Below are positions 7,048-12,977 of a stretch of DNA of 12,977 nt, in pieces. The notes under the pieces are model-generated. The model had not been told where the DNA came from. It worked only from the letters and a program-made list of their open reading frames with translations, and did not search any database. Source of the stretch: JAJYSO01 sp964451785 (GTDB lineage Bacteria > Bacteroidota > Bacteroidia > Flavobacteriales > Flavobacteriaceae); contig CAYVJG010000055.1 in NCBI GenBank assembly GCA_964451785.1, positions 1 through 12,977 on the forward strand, in the 5' to 3' direction. The translations under genes were made by a program, and so were the position numbers. Position 1 is the stretch's first letter, and each line of letters opens with the position of its first letter.

Positions 7048-8913
7048 GTGAATTACGCTTCAGTAGAAAATATAGCCAAATCTTATGGCGAACGCGAATT
7101 GTTTGCTAACCTTTCGTTTGGAATTAACCAAGGTCAAAAGATAGCCCTAGTTGCTAAAAATGGAACCGGAAAAACCTCGCTTCTCAATATCTTATCAGGC
7201 AGTGATGTGCCCGACGCTGGAGCGGTCAATTTTCGCAATGGGTTAAAAACAGGTTTTTTGGCTCAAGAGCCAAACTTGAATCCTGAGTTAAGCATTGAGC
7301 AAACTATTTTTGCGTCAGATAATGAAACCTTGCGGATCATTGAAGCTTACGAAAAAGCCTTGCTCAATCCTCAAGATACTGAGGCTTATCAGGCGGCATT
7401 TGAACAAATGGAAGCCAAGCAAGCTTGGGATTTTGAGACCGATTACAAACAAATTCTGTCTAAACTGAAGTTAGATGATTTGTCAAAGCAAGTCAAGTTT
7501 TTGTCAGGTGGTCAAAAAAAACGCTTGGCTTTAGCGTGTCTTTTGCTTGATGCGCCCGACTTGTTGATTTTAGATGAACCGACTAACCATTTGGACTTAG
7601 AAATGATTGAATGGTTAGAAGAATTATTTGAACGTGAAAACTTCACCTTGTTTATGGTGACACACGATCGATATTTTTTAGAACGCGTGTGTAATGAAAT
7701 TATAGAGTTAGACGAGGGACAACTTTACAGTTATAAGGGGAATTATAGCTACTACCTCGAAAAGCGCGAAGATCGCTTAACCCTCGAACAAACCAATACA
7801 GATAAAGCTAAACAACTCTATAAAAAGGAGCTCACTTGGATGCGCCGTCAACCTAAAGCGCGTGGAACCAAAGCGAAATCGCGGGTAGATAACGTTGATG
7901 AAATCAGAAAACGCGCCCAAAATAGACGCCAGCAACGCGAAGTAGAGCTCGAAATTAACATGGAGCGCCTGGGGGCTAAAATTCTTGAGCTTCACAATAT
8001 TTCAAAATCATTCGAAGAGCGCCAATTATTTCAAGGCTTTGATTATAATTTTCAACGCAAAGACCGCTTGGGGATTATCGGTAAAAATGGCACGGGAAAA
8101 TCAACTTTCCTCAATATTTTAACCGGTAATTTAAAACCGGATACCGGAAAAATCGTCATCGGTGAAACTATCAAATTTGGCTATTACACCCAAGGCGGCA
8201 TCCGTATTAAGGAAGGGCAAAAAGTAATTGATGTGATTCGCGAGTTTGGTGATTATATTCCTTTAAAAAAAGGACGTCAAATTTCAGCTCAACAATTGCT
8301 AGAACGCTTTTTATTTGATCGTAAAAAACAATACGATTATGTTGAAAAACTTAGCGGCGGCGAACGTAAACGATTGTATTTGTGTACGATTCTGATTCAG
8401 AATCCTAATTTTTTGATTCTCGATGAGCCGACAAATGATTTGGATATTGTGACACTTAACGTGCTTGAACAATTCTTGATGGACTTTCCGGGCTGCTTGA
8501 TTGTGGTGACGCATGATCGATATTTTATGGATAAAATCATTGATCATCTTTTTGTGTTTAAAGATGGATCCATCAAAGATTTTCCGGGTAACTATTCCGA
8601 TTATCGCGAACATGAAGAGCTGTTGGCTAGACAACCTAAAGAATCGCCCAAAACAGAAAAAGAAGCAAAAGTCGATCGCCCTAAAACCAAGGTGAGCTTA
8701 AATTATCAAGAACAAAAAGAATTTAAAAAATTAGAACGTGAAATCAGTCGTTTAGAAAAAGAAAAAGAGAACTTACAGAAAGCCTTTTTAGAACAATTAT
8801 CAGGTGAAGAGATAGAAGCGAAATCACTTGAGTTGCGCGATGTTGAAACGGCACTCGAAGAAATGACCGAGCGCTGGTTTGAGTTGTCTATGAAGATGGA
8901 AGGGGAGGCTTAA
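7048..8913 (+). CDS. ABC-F family ATPase (Uup-like), ribosome- or nucleic-acid-associated
   Basis: This 621-residue cytoplasmic protein has two ABC ATPase domains and no membrane segments, which defines the ABC-F group. Known members act on the ribosome or on DNA branch structures. Domain 1 has Walker A AKNGTGKT (36-43), signature LSGGQ (152-156), Walker B LLILDEP (172-178) and switch His206. An interdomain linker (about 236-310, rich in Arg and Lys, with KKELTWMRRQPKARGTKAKSR) follows. Domain 2 has Walker A GKNGTGKS (345-352), LSGGE (435-439), Walker B LILDE (456-460) and His489. A charged C-terminal coiled coil (about 551-615, KEFKKLEREISRLEKEKENLQ) resembles the Uup tail. Both sites have the catalytic Glu. 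Position 36 is Ala where Gly is usual. The start is GTG, since the in-frame codons upstream run to a TAA at 7018 with no alternative ATG. It is a single-gene unit. Housekeeping and antibiotic-protection roles cannot be separated from sequence, but the Uup-like tail favours the former. Confidence 0.94.
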   Translation: MNYASVENIAKSYGERELFANLSFGINQGQKIALVAKNGTGKTSLLNILSGSDVPDAGAVNFRNGLKTGFLAQEPNLNPELSIEQTIFASDNETLRIIEAYEKALLNPQDTEAYQAAFEQMEAKQAWDFETDYKQILSKLKLDDLSKQVKFLSGGQKKRLALACLLLDAPDLLILDEPTNHLDLEMIEWLEELFERENFTLFMVTHDRYFLERVCNEIIELDEGQLYSYKGNYSYYLEKREDRLTLEQTNTDKAKQLYKKELTWMRRQPKARGTKAKSRVDNVDEIRKRAQNRRQQREVELEINMERLGAKILELHNISKSFEERQLFQGFDYNFQRKDRLGIIGKNGTGKSTFLNILTGNLKPDTGKIVIGETIKFGYYTQGGIRIKEGQKVIDVIREFGDYIPLKKGRQISAQQLLERFLFDRKKQYDYVEKLSGGERKRLYLCTILIQNPNFLILDEPTNDLDIVTLNVLEQFLMDFPGCLIVVTHDRYFMDKIIDHLFVFKDGSIKDFPGNYSDYREHEELLARQPKESPKTEKEAKVDRPKTKVSLNYQEQKEFKKLEREISRLEKEKENLQKAFLEQLSGEEIEAKSLELRDVETALEEMTERWFELSMKMEGEA

Positions 8914-8944
8914 ATCAGCCGAATAGTATACATCACTTTATTAA

Positions 8945-8982
8945 CAAAGGTCTGTTGAATTGACAACAGACCTTTGCGTTTT
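8945..8982 (+). terminator. Terminator between the convergent ABC-F and DUF481 genes
   Basis: A perfect 13-bp stem, CAAAGGTCTGTTG (8945-8957) against CAACAGACCTTTG (8964-8976), has a 6-base loop and is followed by CGTTTT. It begins 32 bases after the ABC-F stop. The minus-strand side lacks a good T-tract, so it serves mainly the plus strand, though the stem could also slow readthrough from the gene ending at 8996. Confidence 0.88.
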
Positions 8983-8995
8983 ATGTAAGATTTGA

Positions 8996-10024
8996 CTAAT
9001 TAAAATCCCAACCTATCGTTGTTTGAAAAATATAATCGGTATTGCTGGCATTGTTAATCGGTTGGCTATCGTAGTTAAAGGTAAATCCTAATTTGACGAA
9101 AAAGTTGAGCGGCAAATCGTACTTTAAATCGATGCCATAGTCAAAACGCCAACGGTTTGATTCGGTTAAACTAGGATAAACAGTAGCCTTAGTCAACAAA
9201 CTGAAATCTTTAACGTCAAAAAGATTGAGCTCAGTTCCTAAAAAGGCTTCCGCACTATTTTGAGAGCTTGTTCCTGTAGTGGTGTTGTAAGTTTCGTTGT
9301 TATAGGTAGCTCCGGCTTGTAGTCCCCAATACAGTTTTTTGGATTGCGCCAACAGTTTACCAACACCAATTTTCCCTAAGGTACGCAATTTAATGTCTTG
9401 CTCAGTGTTAGACAGCCAAGATACTTCGGTAACAGTGAACCAATTGCGTTTTAAGAAGTATTGATAATTTAAGGCGGCGTCAACACGTTTTACAGGGTCA
9501 GTATTGTCTCTACTTGAACGGATGTCATCGTATTTTCCACTTAGGGTCCAACGCTTAGCGCGATAGGCTAGGCGTGAACGTATGCTAAATTCAGATAAAT
9601 TCTCAGCTTTAGCCATATTATAGCCTACACTTAACTCACCGCTAAATCGACTGAGAAATCCGGCTTTAACTTCGCGAATAAAAAATATTTTATCCAATGT
9701 AGTTGAAGCGATGGTGTCTTGTTGTTTCACAATGTACAGCTGAGTTGAATCGCCCGAAATGAGCTGCCCGTCATATTGTTCACCCGGAAAAACAGATATC
9801 AAAAACTCCGCTTTAGTGTGGATGCGTTTAATCTCATCCCATTCTATCTTAAAATCACTGTCACTGTAGTCTGTTTCCATTACCGCTACACTTTTATTCA
9901 TTTCTTTTAACTCGCCCACTATGATGTCATTGTTGCTTAAGACCAATGAATCTTGGGCATGGATGGTATAAAAACCTCCTAACAATAAAAAGATAAGAAT
10001 AAAACGTTGCTTGAGGGCATTCAT
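8996..10024 (-). CDS. DUF481 (YdiY-like) outer-membrane beta-barrel protein
   Basis: This 342-residue secreted protein has a signal peptide of about 23 residues ending TIHA|QDS. Residues about 25-120 form small repeated beta units (LSNNDIIVGELKEMNKSVAVM, FKIEWDEIKRIHTKAEF, GEQYDGQLISGDSTQLYIV) seen at the front of many Bacteroidota DUF481 proteins. From about residue 125 alternating hydrophobic strands (FSGELSVGYNMAKAENLSEF, WTLSGKYDDI, LYWGLQAGATYNNETY, FFVKLGFTFNYDSQP) form the DUF481 barrel, which ends QTTIGWDFN with a C-terminal aromatic-rich strand suited to outer-membrane insertion. The molecular function of the family is unknown. The gene stands alone, converging on the ABC-F gene and lying downstream of the aro terminator. 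A weak -7 match (TAACTTTA, minus strand 10052-10045) lies just upstream without a -33 partner. Start at 10024 gives a normal signal peptide. Confidence 0.88.
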   Translation of the reverse strand: MNALKQRFILIFLLLGGFYTIHAQDSLVLSNNDIIVGELKEMNKSVAVMETDYSDSDFKIEWDEIKRIHTKAEFLISVFPGEQYDGQLISGDSTQLYIVKQQDTIASTTLDKIFFIREVKAGFLSRFSGELSVGYNMAKAENLSEFSIRSRLAYRAKRWTLSGKYDDIRSSRDNTDPVKRVDAALNYQYFLKRNWFTVTEVSWLSNTEQDIKLRTLGKIGVGKLLAQSKKLYWGLQAGATYNNETYNTTTGTSSQNSAEAFLGTELNLFDVKDFSLLTKATVYPSLTESNRWRFDYGIDLKYDLPLNFFVKLGFTFNYDSQPINNASNTDYIFQTTIGWDFN

Positions 10025-10077
10025 TAAATCTAAGTTTTAGGACGTAAAGTTACGAGAAAAGCTTAAAAAAAAAGCAG

Positions 10078-10118
10078 AAAAACACAAGCCTCCTCGCTAA
10101 TGGTAAGGAGGCTTGTGT
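10078..10118 (-). terminator. Terminator of the aroB-aroA unit
   Basis: A perfect 13-bp stem, ACACAAGCCTCCT (10082-10094) against AGGAGGCTTGTGT (10106-10118), has an 11-base loop. Read on the minus strand it lies 21 bases after the aroA stop and runs into TTTTT, with a second T run further on. Confidence 0.9.
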
Positions 10119-10139
10119 ATAAAAAGACAAATGAGTAGT

Positions 10140-11408
10140 TTAAAATTGTTGTTGAGTGACTTTAAGCGCCCCGCCAATTTGCGTCCAATGCTCCCAAAAT
10201 TCGGGGTATGATTTGTTTACCGCATCAGCTACGGCAATTGTAATGTCAGCTTCACCTTTTATAGCCGCTACCGCACAAGCCATAGCGATACGGTGATCGT
10301 GATGTGAGTGTACGGCAGCTGAGGTAATCGTTCCTCCGTGAATGCGCATTATATCGCCGTCAACTTCTATACGAATGCCCATTTTTCCAAATTCTTCTTG
10401 TAAAGCTACACTGCGATTACTCTCTTTATGGGTTAATCGCGTAGCGCCTTTTATGGTGGTTGTGCCTTGACAATGTGCCGCCAAAGCGACTAGTGGCGGA
10501 AATAAATCAGGGCATTGCGTGGCGTCAAATTCAAAACCTTTCAGCGGCGCGTGATTGATACTTACGGCATTGGCAGCACGCGTTACTTTAGCCCCGGCAA
10601 GGGCTATGGCTTCTAAGATGGCAATATCAGATTGTGTGGTTTGCAAGTTGAGGTTGCTGACTTCAAGGTCTCCGCCAATGGCGGCTGCAACGAGTAAAAA
10701 TGCCGCGCCACTCCAGTCGCCTTCTACCGTATAAGTGGAGGGTTGATAAGATTGTGAGGCGTTAAAATGAAATTTTTCTAGATTTTCGTGTTCTACAATC
10801 ACCCCAAAATGGCGCATAATAGCCAAGGTTAATTCAATGTAAGGCTTGCTGGTCAAGTTAGAAACCTGAATCGTCTTATCTGTTTTTGCCGCGCCAAAAG
10901 CCATCAAAAGTCCGGTTAAAAATTGAGAACTCAACGAGCCGTCAACGCTGATGTCTTCAGGCTGTAAAGGGCCGTGAATGTCAAGCGGAGGACAGCCGGC
11001 ATTAGTTTGACAGTTGACGTGAAGTTGTGGCAATACGGTTTCAAAAAAATCTACCGGGCGTTGTTTAAGGCTTCCCTCAGCTTTAATAGTCAGAGGTTGT
11101 TCACTAAGCGCTGCAATGGGCGTAAACATTCTGATGCCTAATCCAGCTTCACCACAATTTAAGGTGTCGGTAATAGGCTGTATGCCTTGGCTGTCAATTT
11201 CAATGCCGTCAGCGGTGTGCGTGATGTTTGCGCCTAATTTTTGAGCAACATCAAGAGCTGCTTTACAGTCATTGCTGATACCCGGCTTTTTGATAATACT
11301 TTTACCAGTGGCTAATAAAGCGGCAGCAACGGCGCGCTGCATCGCACTTTTTGAAGGATTGGCGTTTATTTTTCCTGAGACCTGTCCTGATGATACGGTT
11401 ACTTCCAT
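10140..11408 (-). CDS. aroA: 3-phosphoshikimate 1-carboxyvinyltransferase (EPSP synthase)
   Basis: The enzyme transfers the enolpyruvyl group of PEP to shikimate 3-phosphate, step 6 of chorismate synthesis, in the cytoplasm. At 422 residues it is full length. Residues matching known active-site positions are Lys20, Ser21 and Arg25 (PSKSAMQR), Arg117 (KQRP), SLSSQFLTGLLM (158-169) for shikimate phosphate binding, the general-base-type Asp301 (CPDLFPPLVALAA), Glu329 and Arg332 (KESNR), Asp371-His372-Arg373 (HDHRIAMA) and Lys399 (NKSYPEF). The usual GNAGTAxRPL motif is replaced by CGEAGLGIRMF (85-95), a divergent form. The gene starts 6 bases after the aroB stop, so the two are surely co-transcribed and translation may be coupled. 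A terminator follows at 10078-10118. Nothing suggests inactivation. Confidence 0.95.
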   Translation of the reverse strand: MEVTVSSGQVSGKINANPSKSAMQRAVAAALLATGKSIIKKPGISNDCKAALDVAQKLGANITHTADGIEIDSQGIQPITDTLNCGEAGLGIRMFTPIAALSEQPLTIKAEGSLKQRPVDFFETVLPQLHVNCQTNAGCPPLDIHGPLQPEDISVDGSLSSQFLTGLLMAFGAAKTDKTIQVSNLTSKPYIELTLAIMRHFGVIVEHENLEKFHFNASQSYQPSTYTVEGDWSGAAFLLVAAAIGGDLEVSNLNLQTTQSDIAILEAIALAGAKVTRAANAVSINHAPLKGFEFDATQCPDLFPPLVALAAHCQGTTTIKGATRLTHKESNRSVALQEEFGKMGIRIEVDGDIMRIHGGTITSAAVHSHHDHRIAMACAVAAIKGEADITIAVADAVNKSYPEFWEHWTQIGGALKVTQQQF

Positions 11409-11414
11409 AAGTGA

Positions 11415-12461
11415 TTAATGAGATTGAGAGGGCGATAAATGTTTTTCTAATAGTAAAGAAAGCTCCGTAAGAGCAATAGGGAAAACTTGAACTTTTCCTA
11501 TGTGATTAAGTAAGATAAAATGAATAAAATCTTGCTCGCGCTTTTTGTCCATTTTGAAGAGTTCTTCAATAGCTTGAGTGTCGCTAGCAATGTTAGTAGG
11601 CAATTGATAAGTTGTGATCAGCTGCGTTAGTCGCTGAACCGCTTGAGCAGATAATCCGGTTAACTCTGTCGAAAATTGGGCAGCAATAACCATTCCTTTA
11701 GCAACGGCATAGCCGTGCGGAATTTTTTCGAGTTTCTCAACAGCGTGACCGATGGTGTGACCAAAATTGAGAATGCGTCGCAAGCCACTTTCGTATTGAT
11801 CTTCTAAGACAACTTCTGTTTTAATTTCAACCGATCGTCGCACTAAATGATTAATCACAGTTCGATTGCGATTGAGGGCTTCGGCGCTGTGCGTTTCTAA
11901 ATAATTAAATAATTCTGCGTCGTAAATACAGCCGTATTTAATGATTTCTGCAAATCCACTGTGTAATTCAACAGGCGATAAGGTGTCTAATAAGTCGTAA
12001 TCAAACAACAAGAAATCAGGCTGTTGAATAATACCTAATATATTTTTATAACGGCCGTAGTTGATACCATTTTTACCACCAACAGAAGCATCTACTTGCG
12101 CTAGGAGAGTTGAAGGAACAAATCCGTAAGCAATGCCGCGCATATAAATGCTGGCTACAAATCCGGTAAGATCAGTCGTTACCCCGCCACCAATACCGAC
12201 TAAAGTGGTTTTGCGATCGGCTTCTAAAGCAATAAGTTCATCAATGACCTTTTGAGTACAAGTTAAGCTTTTGCTGGTTTCATCACCTTTGATAACAATC
12301 TTACGCCAGCCGGTTAATTTGCTGCCGTGTAAACGTTCTACATTATCGTCAATGATAAGTATAGTACGCAAAGGCTCTACAATTTTTTCTAAATCAGTTA
12401 ACGCGGCATCAAAATAGTAATTGACTGTTTTGTTTGAAAAAAGATGTTGTTGTGCTTCCAT
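11415..12461 (-). CDS. aroB: 3-dehydroquinate synthase
   Basis: The enzyme converts DAHP to 3-dehydroquinate with NAD and a divalent metal, step 2 of the shikimate pathway, in the cytoplasm. The 348-residue product has the NAD-binding GGGVTTDLTGF (91-101), the substrate loop VPSTLLAQVDASVGGKNGIN (115-134) followed by KN at 139-140, and metal ligands expected at Glu172 (SGFAEIIKYG), His235 (LNFGHTIGHA) and His249 (IPHG). Arg228/229 and Lys214 also sit where the family has substrate-binding residues. The common GGKTG is GGKNG here, and the segment between the two metal-binding histidines is short. Other sugar-phosphate cyclases share this fold, but its position directly before aroA strongly favours DHQ synthase. 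The ATG at 12461 has no obvious Shine-Dalgarno sequence, and the upstream leader carries the repeat cluster at 12528-12648. Confidence 0.94.
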   Translation of the reverse strand: MEAQQHLFSNKTVNYYFDAALTDLEKIVEPLRTILIIDDNVERLHGSKLTGWRKIVIKGDETSKSLTCTQKVIDELIALEADRKTTLVGIGGGVTTDLTGFVASIYMRGIAYGFVPSTLLAQVDASVGGKNGINYGRYKNILGIIQQPDFLLFDYDLLDTLSPVELHSGFAEIIKYGCIYDAELFNYLETHSAEALNRNRTVINHLVRRSVEIKTEVVLEDQYESGLRRILNFGHTIGHAVEKLEKIPHGYAVAKGMVIAAQFSTELTGLSAQAVQRLTQLITTYQLPTNIASDTQAIEELFKMDKKREQDFIHFILLNHIGKVQVFPIALTELSLLLEKHLSPSQSH

Positions 12462-12527
12462 AATTTTTTATTTAAGTTTCGGTGTTGTTATTATAAGGCT
12501 CCTCTCTTTTCTTCGAACGAAATAAGC

Positions 12528-12648
12528 TAATAAGGTTTGTCCATTTACTACTATTATTTTACTGAGGTAATAAGGTTTTCATCTGGATTCCTTGAACCTT
12601 ATTACCATAGTAATCCACAAACAGTACTCAACCATAAACCTTATTACC
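12528..12648. repeat. Four-copy nested direct/inverted repeat cluster in the aroB leader
   Basis: Copies of GGTAATAAGGTT occur on the plus strand at 12526-12538 (variant GCTAATAAGGTTT) and 12566-12578, and inverted at 12594-12606 (GAACCTTATTACC) and 12636-12648 (AAACCTTATTACC). The direct pair is spaced 40 bases and the inverted pair 42 bases, making a nearly symmetric nested palindrome. The two inverted copies also share flanks of the form GATTnnTAnGG before the core when read on the minus strand. In the aroB transcript, copies 1 and 2 can each pair with copies 3 and 4, so alternative folds are possible. It could also be a multi-site operator. Confidence 0.8.
12566..12606. repeat. Perfect 12-bp stem hairpin at the centre of the repeat cluster
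   Basis: GGTAATAAGGTT (12566-12577) pairs with AACCTTATTACC (12595-12606) around a 17-base loop. There is no T-tract on either side, so it is not a standard terminator. It lies about 105 to 145 bases ahead of the aroB start codon. Confidence 0.8.
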
Positions 12649-12660
12649 TTATGAATCTGT

Positions 12661-12675
12661 TTGAATATTATTCAA
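12661..12675. repeat. Short palindrome TTGAATA-T-TATTCAA
   Basis: A perfect 7-bp inverted repeat around a single T sits about 36-50 bases downstream of the predicted aroB transcript start. The size and symmetry resemble a binding site for a dimeric repressor, but chance is possible in AT-rich DNA. Confidence 0.4.
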
Positions 12676-12717
12676 GGGACGACTATATAATTCACCTATA
12701 CGATTATTTGCTAAAAT

Positions 12718-12751
12718 CAAACATATATGAACGTTAGTCTATTTTAACAAA
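12718..12751 (-). promoter_or_regulatory. Candidate promoter of the aroB-aroA unit
   Basis: Read on the minus strand, TTTG (12751-12748) is followed after a 22-base spacer by TATGTTTG (12725-12718), a perfect match to the Bacteroidota -7 form with spacing inside the accepted range. Transcription would begin near 12711 and give an untranslated leader of about 250 bases containing the whole repeat cluster. Confidence 0.5.
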
Positions 12752-12806
12752 TTGATTTTCATACGACTTGGAGTATCTCCGAAACTCGGGTTATTTTAAA
12801 CTATGC

Positions 12807-12871
12807 GACAAATCGAAACCTTGGAAATTCGATATGATTCAGATAAAGATGAAGTAGAGGTTTCGATTGTC
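12807..12871. repeat. Long inverted repeat between aroB promoter and the next gene
   Basis: GACAAATCGAAACC (12807-12820) is complementary to GGTTTCGATTGTC (12859-12871) with one bulged A, around a 38-base loop. It lies just past the stop of the minus-strand gene at 12889. Without a T-tract and with a long loop, it is a poor terminator, though it may act as a 3'-end hairpin for that gene. Confidence 0.6.
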
Positions 12872-12888
12872 ACAAGTTAATAAAGAAC

Positions 12889-12977
12889 CTATTGATTATT
12901 TTTATTCATCACGCGGTTTTGGCGGTTGATAGATTCTAAATGCACAGCATCGAGGTGTTTTAAGATAAAATCTTTAG
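12889..12977 (-). CDS. 3' end of an unidentified minus-strand gene (partial)
   Basis: The last 89 bases, read on the minus strand, give 28 codons then a TAG stop: KDFILKHLDAVHLESINR continuing QNRVMNKNNQ. The helical, charged composition looks like a genuine C-terminus. The gene begins outside the window. Too little is present to name a family. It points the same way as aroB but is separated from it by 427 bases that include a separate promoter match, so it is probably an independent unit. The frame is open to the window edge, which is weak evidence at this length. Confidence 0.4.
   Translation of the reverse strand, partial: KDFILKHLDAVHLESINRQNRVMNKNNQ

Larger units (their letters stand above)
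12462..12888. other. 427-base intergenic region upstream of aroB with structured repeats
   Basis: No convincing gene lies here. A plus-strand frame at 12537-12737 starts with TTG and has a tyrosine-heavy, unfamiliar composition, so it is probably not coding. A 25-codon frame at 12803-12880 is discussed as a finding. The region holds the four-copy repeat cluster (12528-12648), a small palindrome (12661-12675), a promoter match for aroB (12718-12751) and a long inverted repeat (12807-12871). Confidence 0.75.

Noticed and set aside
8311..8634. 107-codon minus-strand frame inside the ABC-F gene
   Set aside because: It lies wholly within the second ATPase domain, and its translation resembles no protein; shadow of the real gene.
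12560..12650. CRISPR array or phage attachment site suggested by the repeats upstream of aroB
   Set aside because: Only four 12-base units, half of them inverted, with no spacers of uniform kind, no cas genes, no tRNA and no integrase.
12537..12737. 66-codon plus-strand frame upstream of aroB
   Set aside because: It starts with TTG inside a repeat copy, has runs of tyrosine, resembles no family I know, and is explained by AT-rich repeat DNA.

Overview
The window looks like a chromosomal segment from a member of the Bacteroidota, most likely a flavobacterium-like organism. The evidence is a low-GC sequence, a SusC/SusD outer-membrane pair, lipoproteins with acidic residues after the lipidated cysteine, genes without clear Shine-Dalgarno sequences, and several matches to the Bacteroidota promoter form TTG-N(17-23)-TAnnTTTG. 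I cannot name genus or species.

Layout from left to right. A plus-strand GatB/YqeY-domain gene (59-508) ends in a clear hairpin terminator. It converges on a three-gene minus-strand operon: susC-like TonB-dependent receptor (6515-3426), susD-like lipoprotein (3414-1600) and an F5/8-type-C (discoidin-like) lipoprotein (1586-699), followed by its own terminator. The gaps are only 11 and 13 bases. Together they form an outer-membrane uptake complex for an unidentified polymer or oligomer. No degrading enzyme or regulator lies beside it here. A 532-base AT-rich divergent intergenic region separates susC from a plus-strand ABC-F ATPase (7048-8913), which starts with GTG just downstream of a good promoter match. 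This gene converges, through a 13-bp-stem terminator, on a minus-strand DUF481-type outer-membrane barrel gene (10024-8996). A minus-strand aroB-aroA pair (12461-11415, 11408-10140) follows, with a 6-base gap. These genes encode steps 2 and 6 of the shikimate pathway (DHQ synthase and EPSP synthase), and their unit ends in a strong terminator.

The right end (12462-12888) holds no convincing gene. It does hold the most unusual structure in the window: four copies of a 12-base motif (GGTAATAAGGTT) arranged as two direct plus two inverted copies. They lie between a plausible aroB promoter and the aroB start, so the aroB leader RNA could fold in competing ways. A second inverted repeat (12807-12871) and the 3' end of a further minus-strand gene (12889-12977) complete the window.

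Most of the window is ordinary housekeeping and nutrient-uptake content. I found no convincing new multi-gene system. The best leads are the aroB leader repeat cluster, a two-codon reading frame overlapping the ABC-F start, and an EPSP synthase whose glyphosate-determining motif departs from the classical one.
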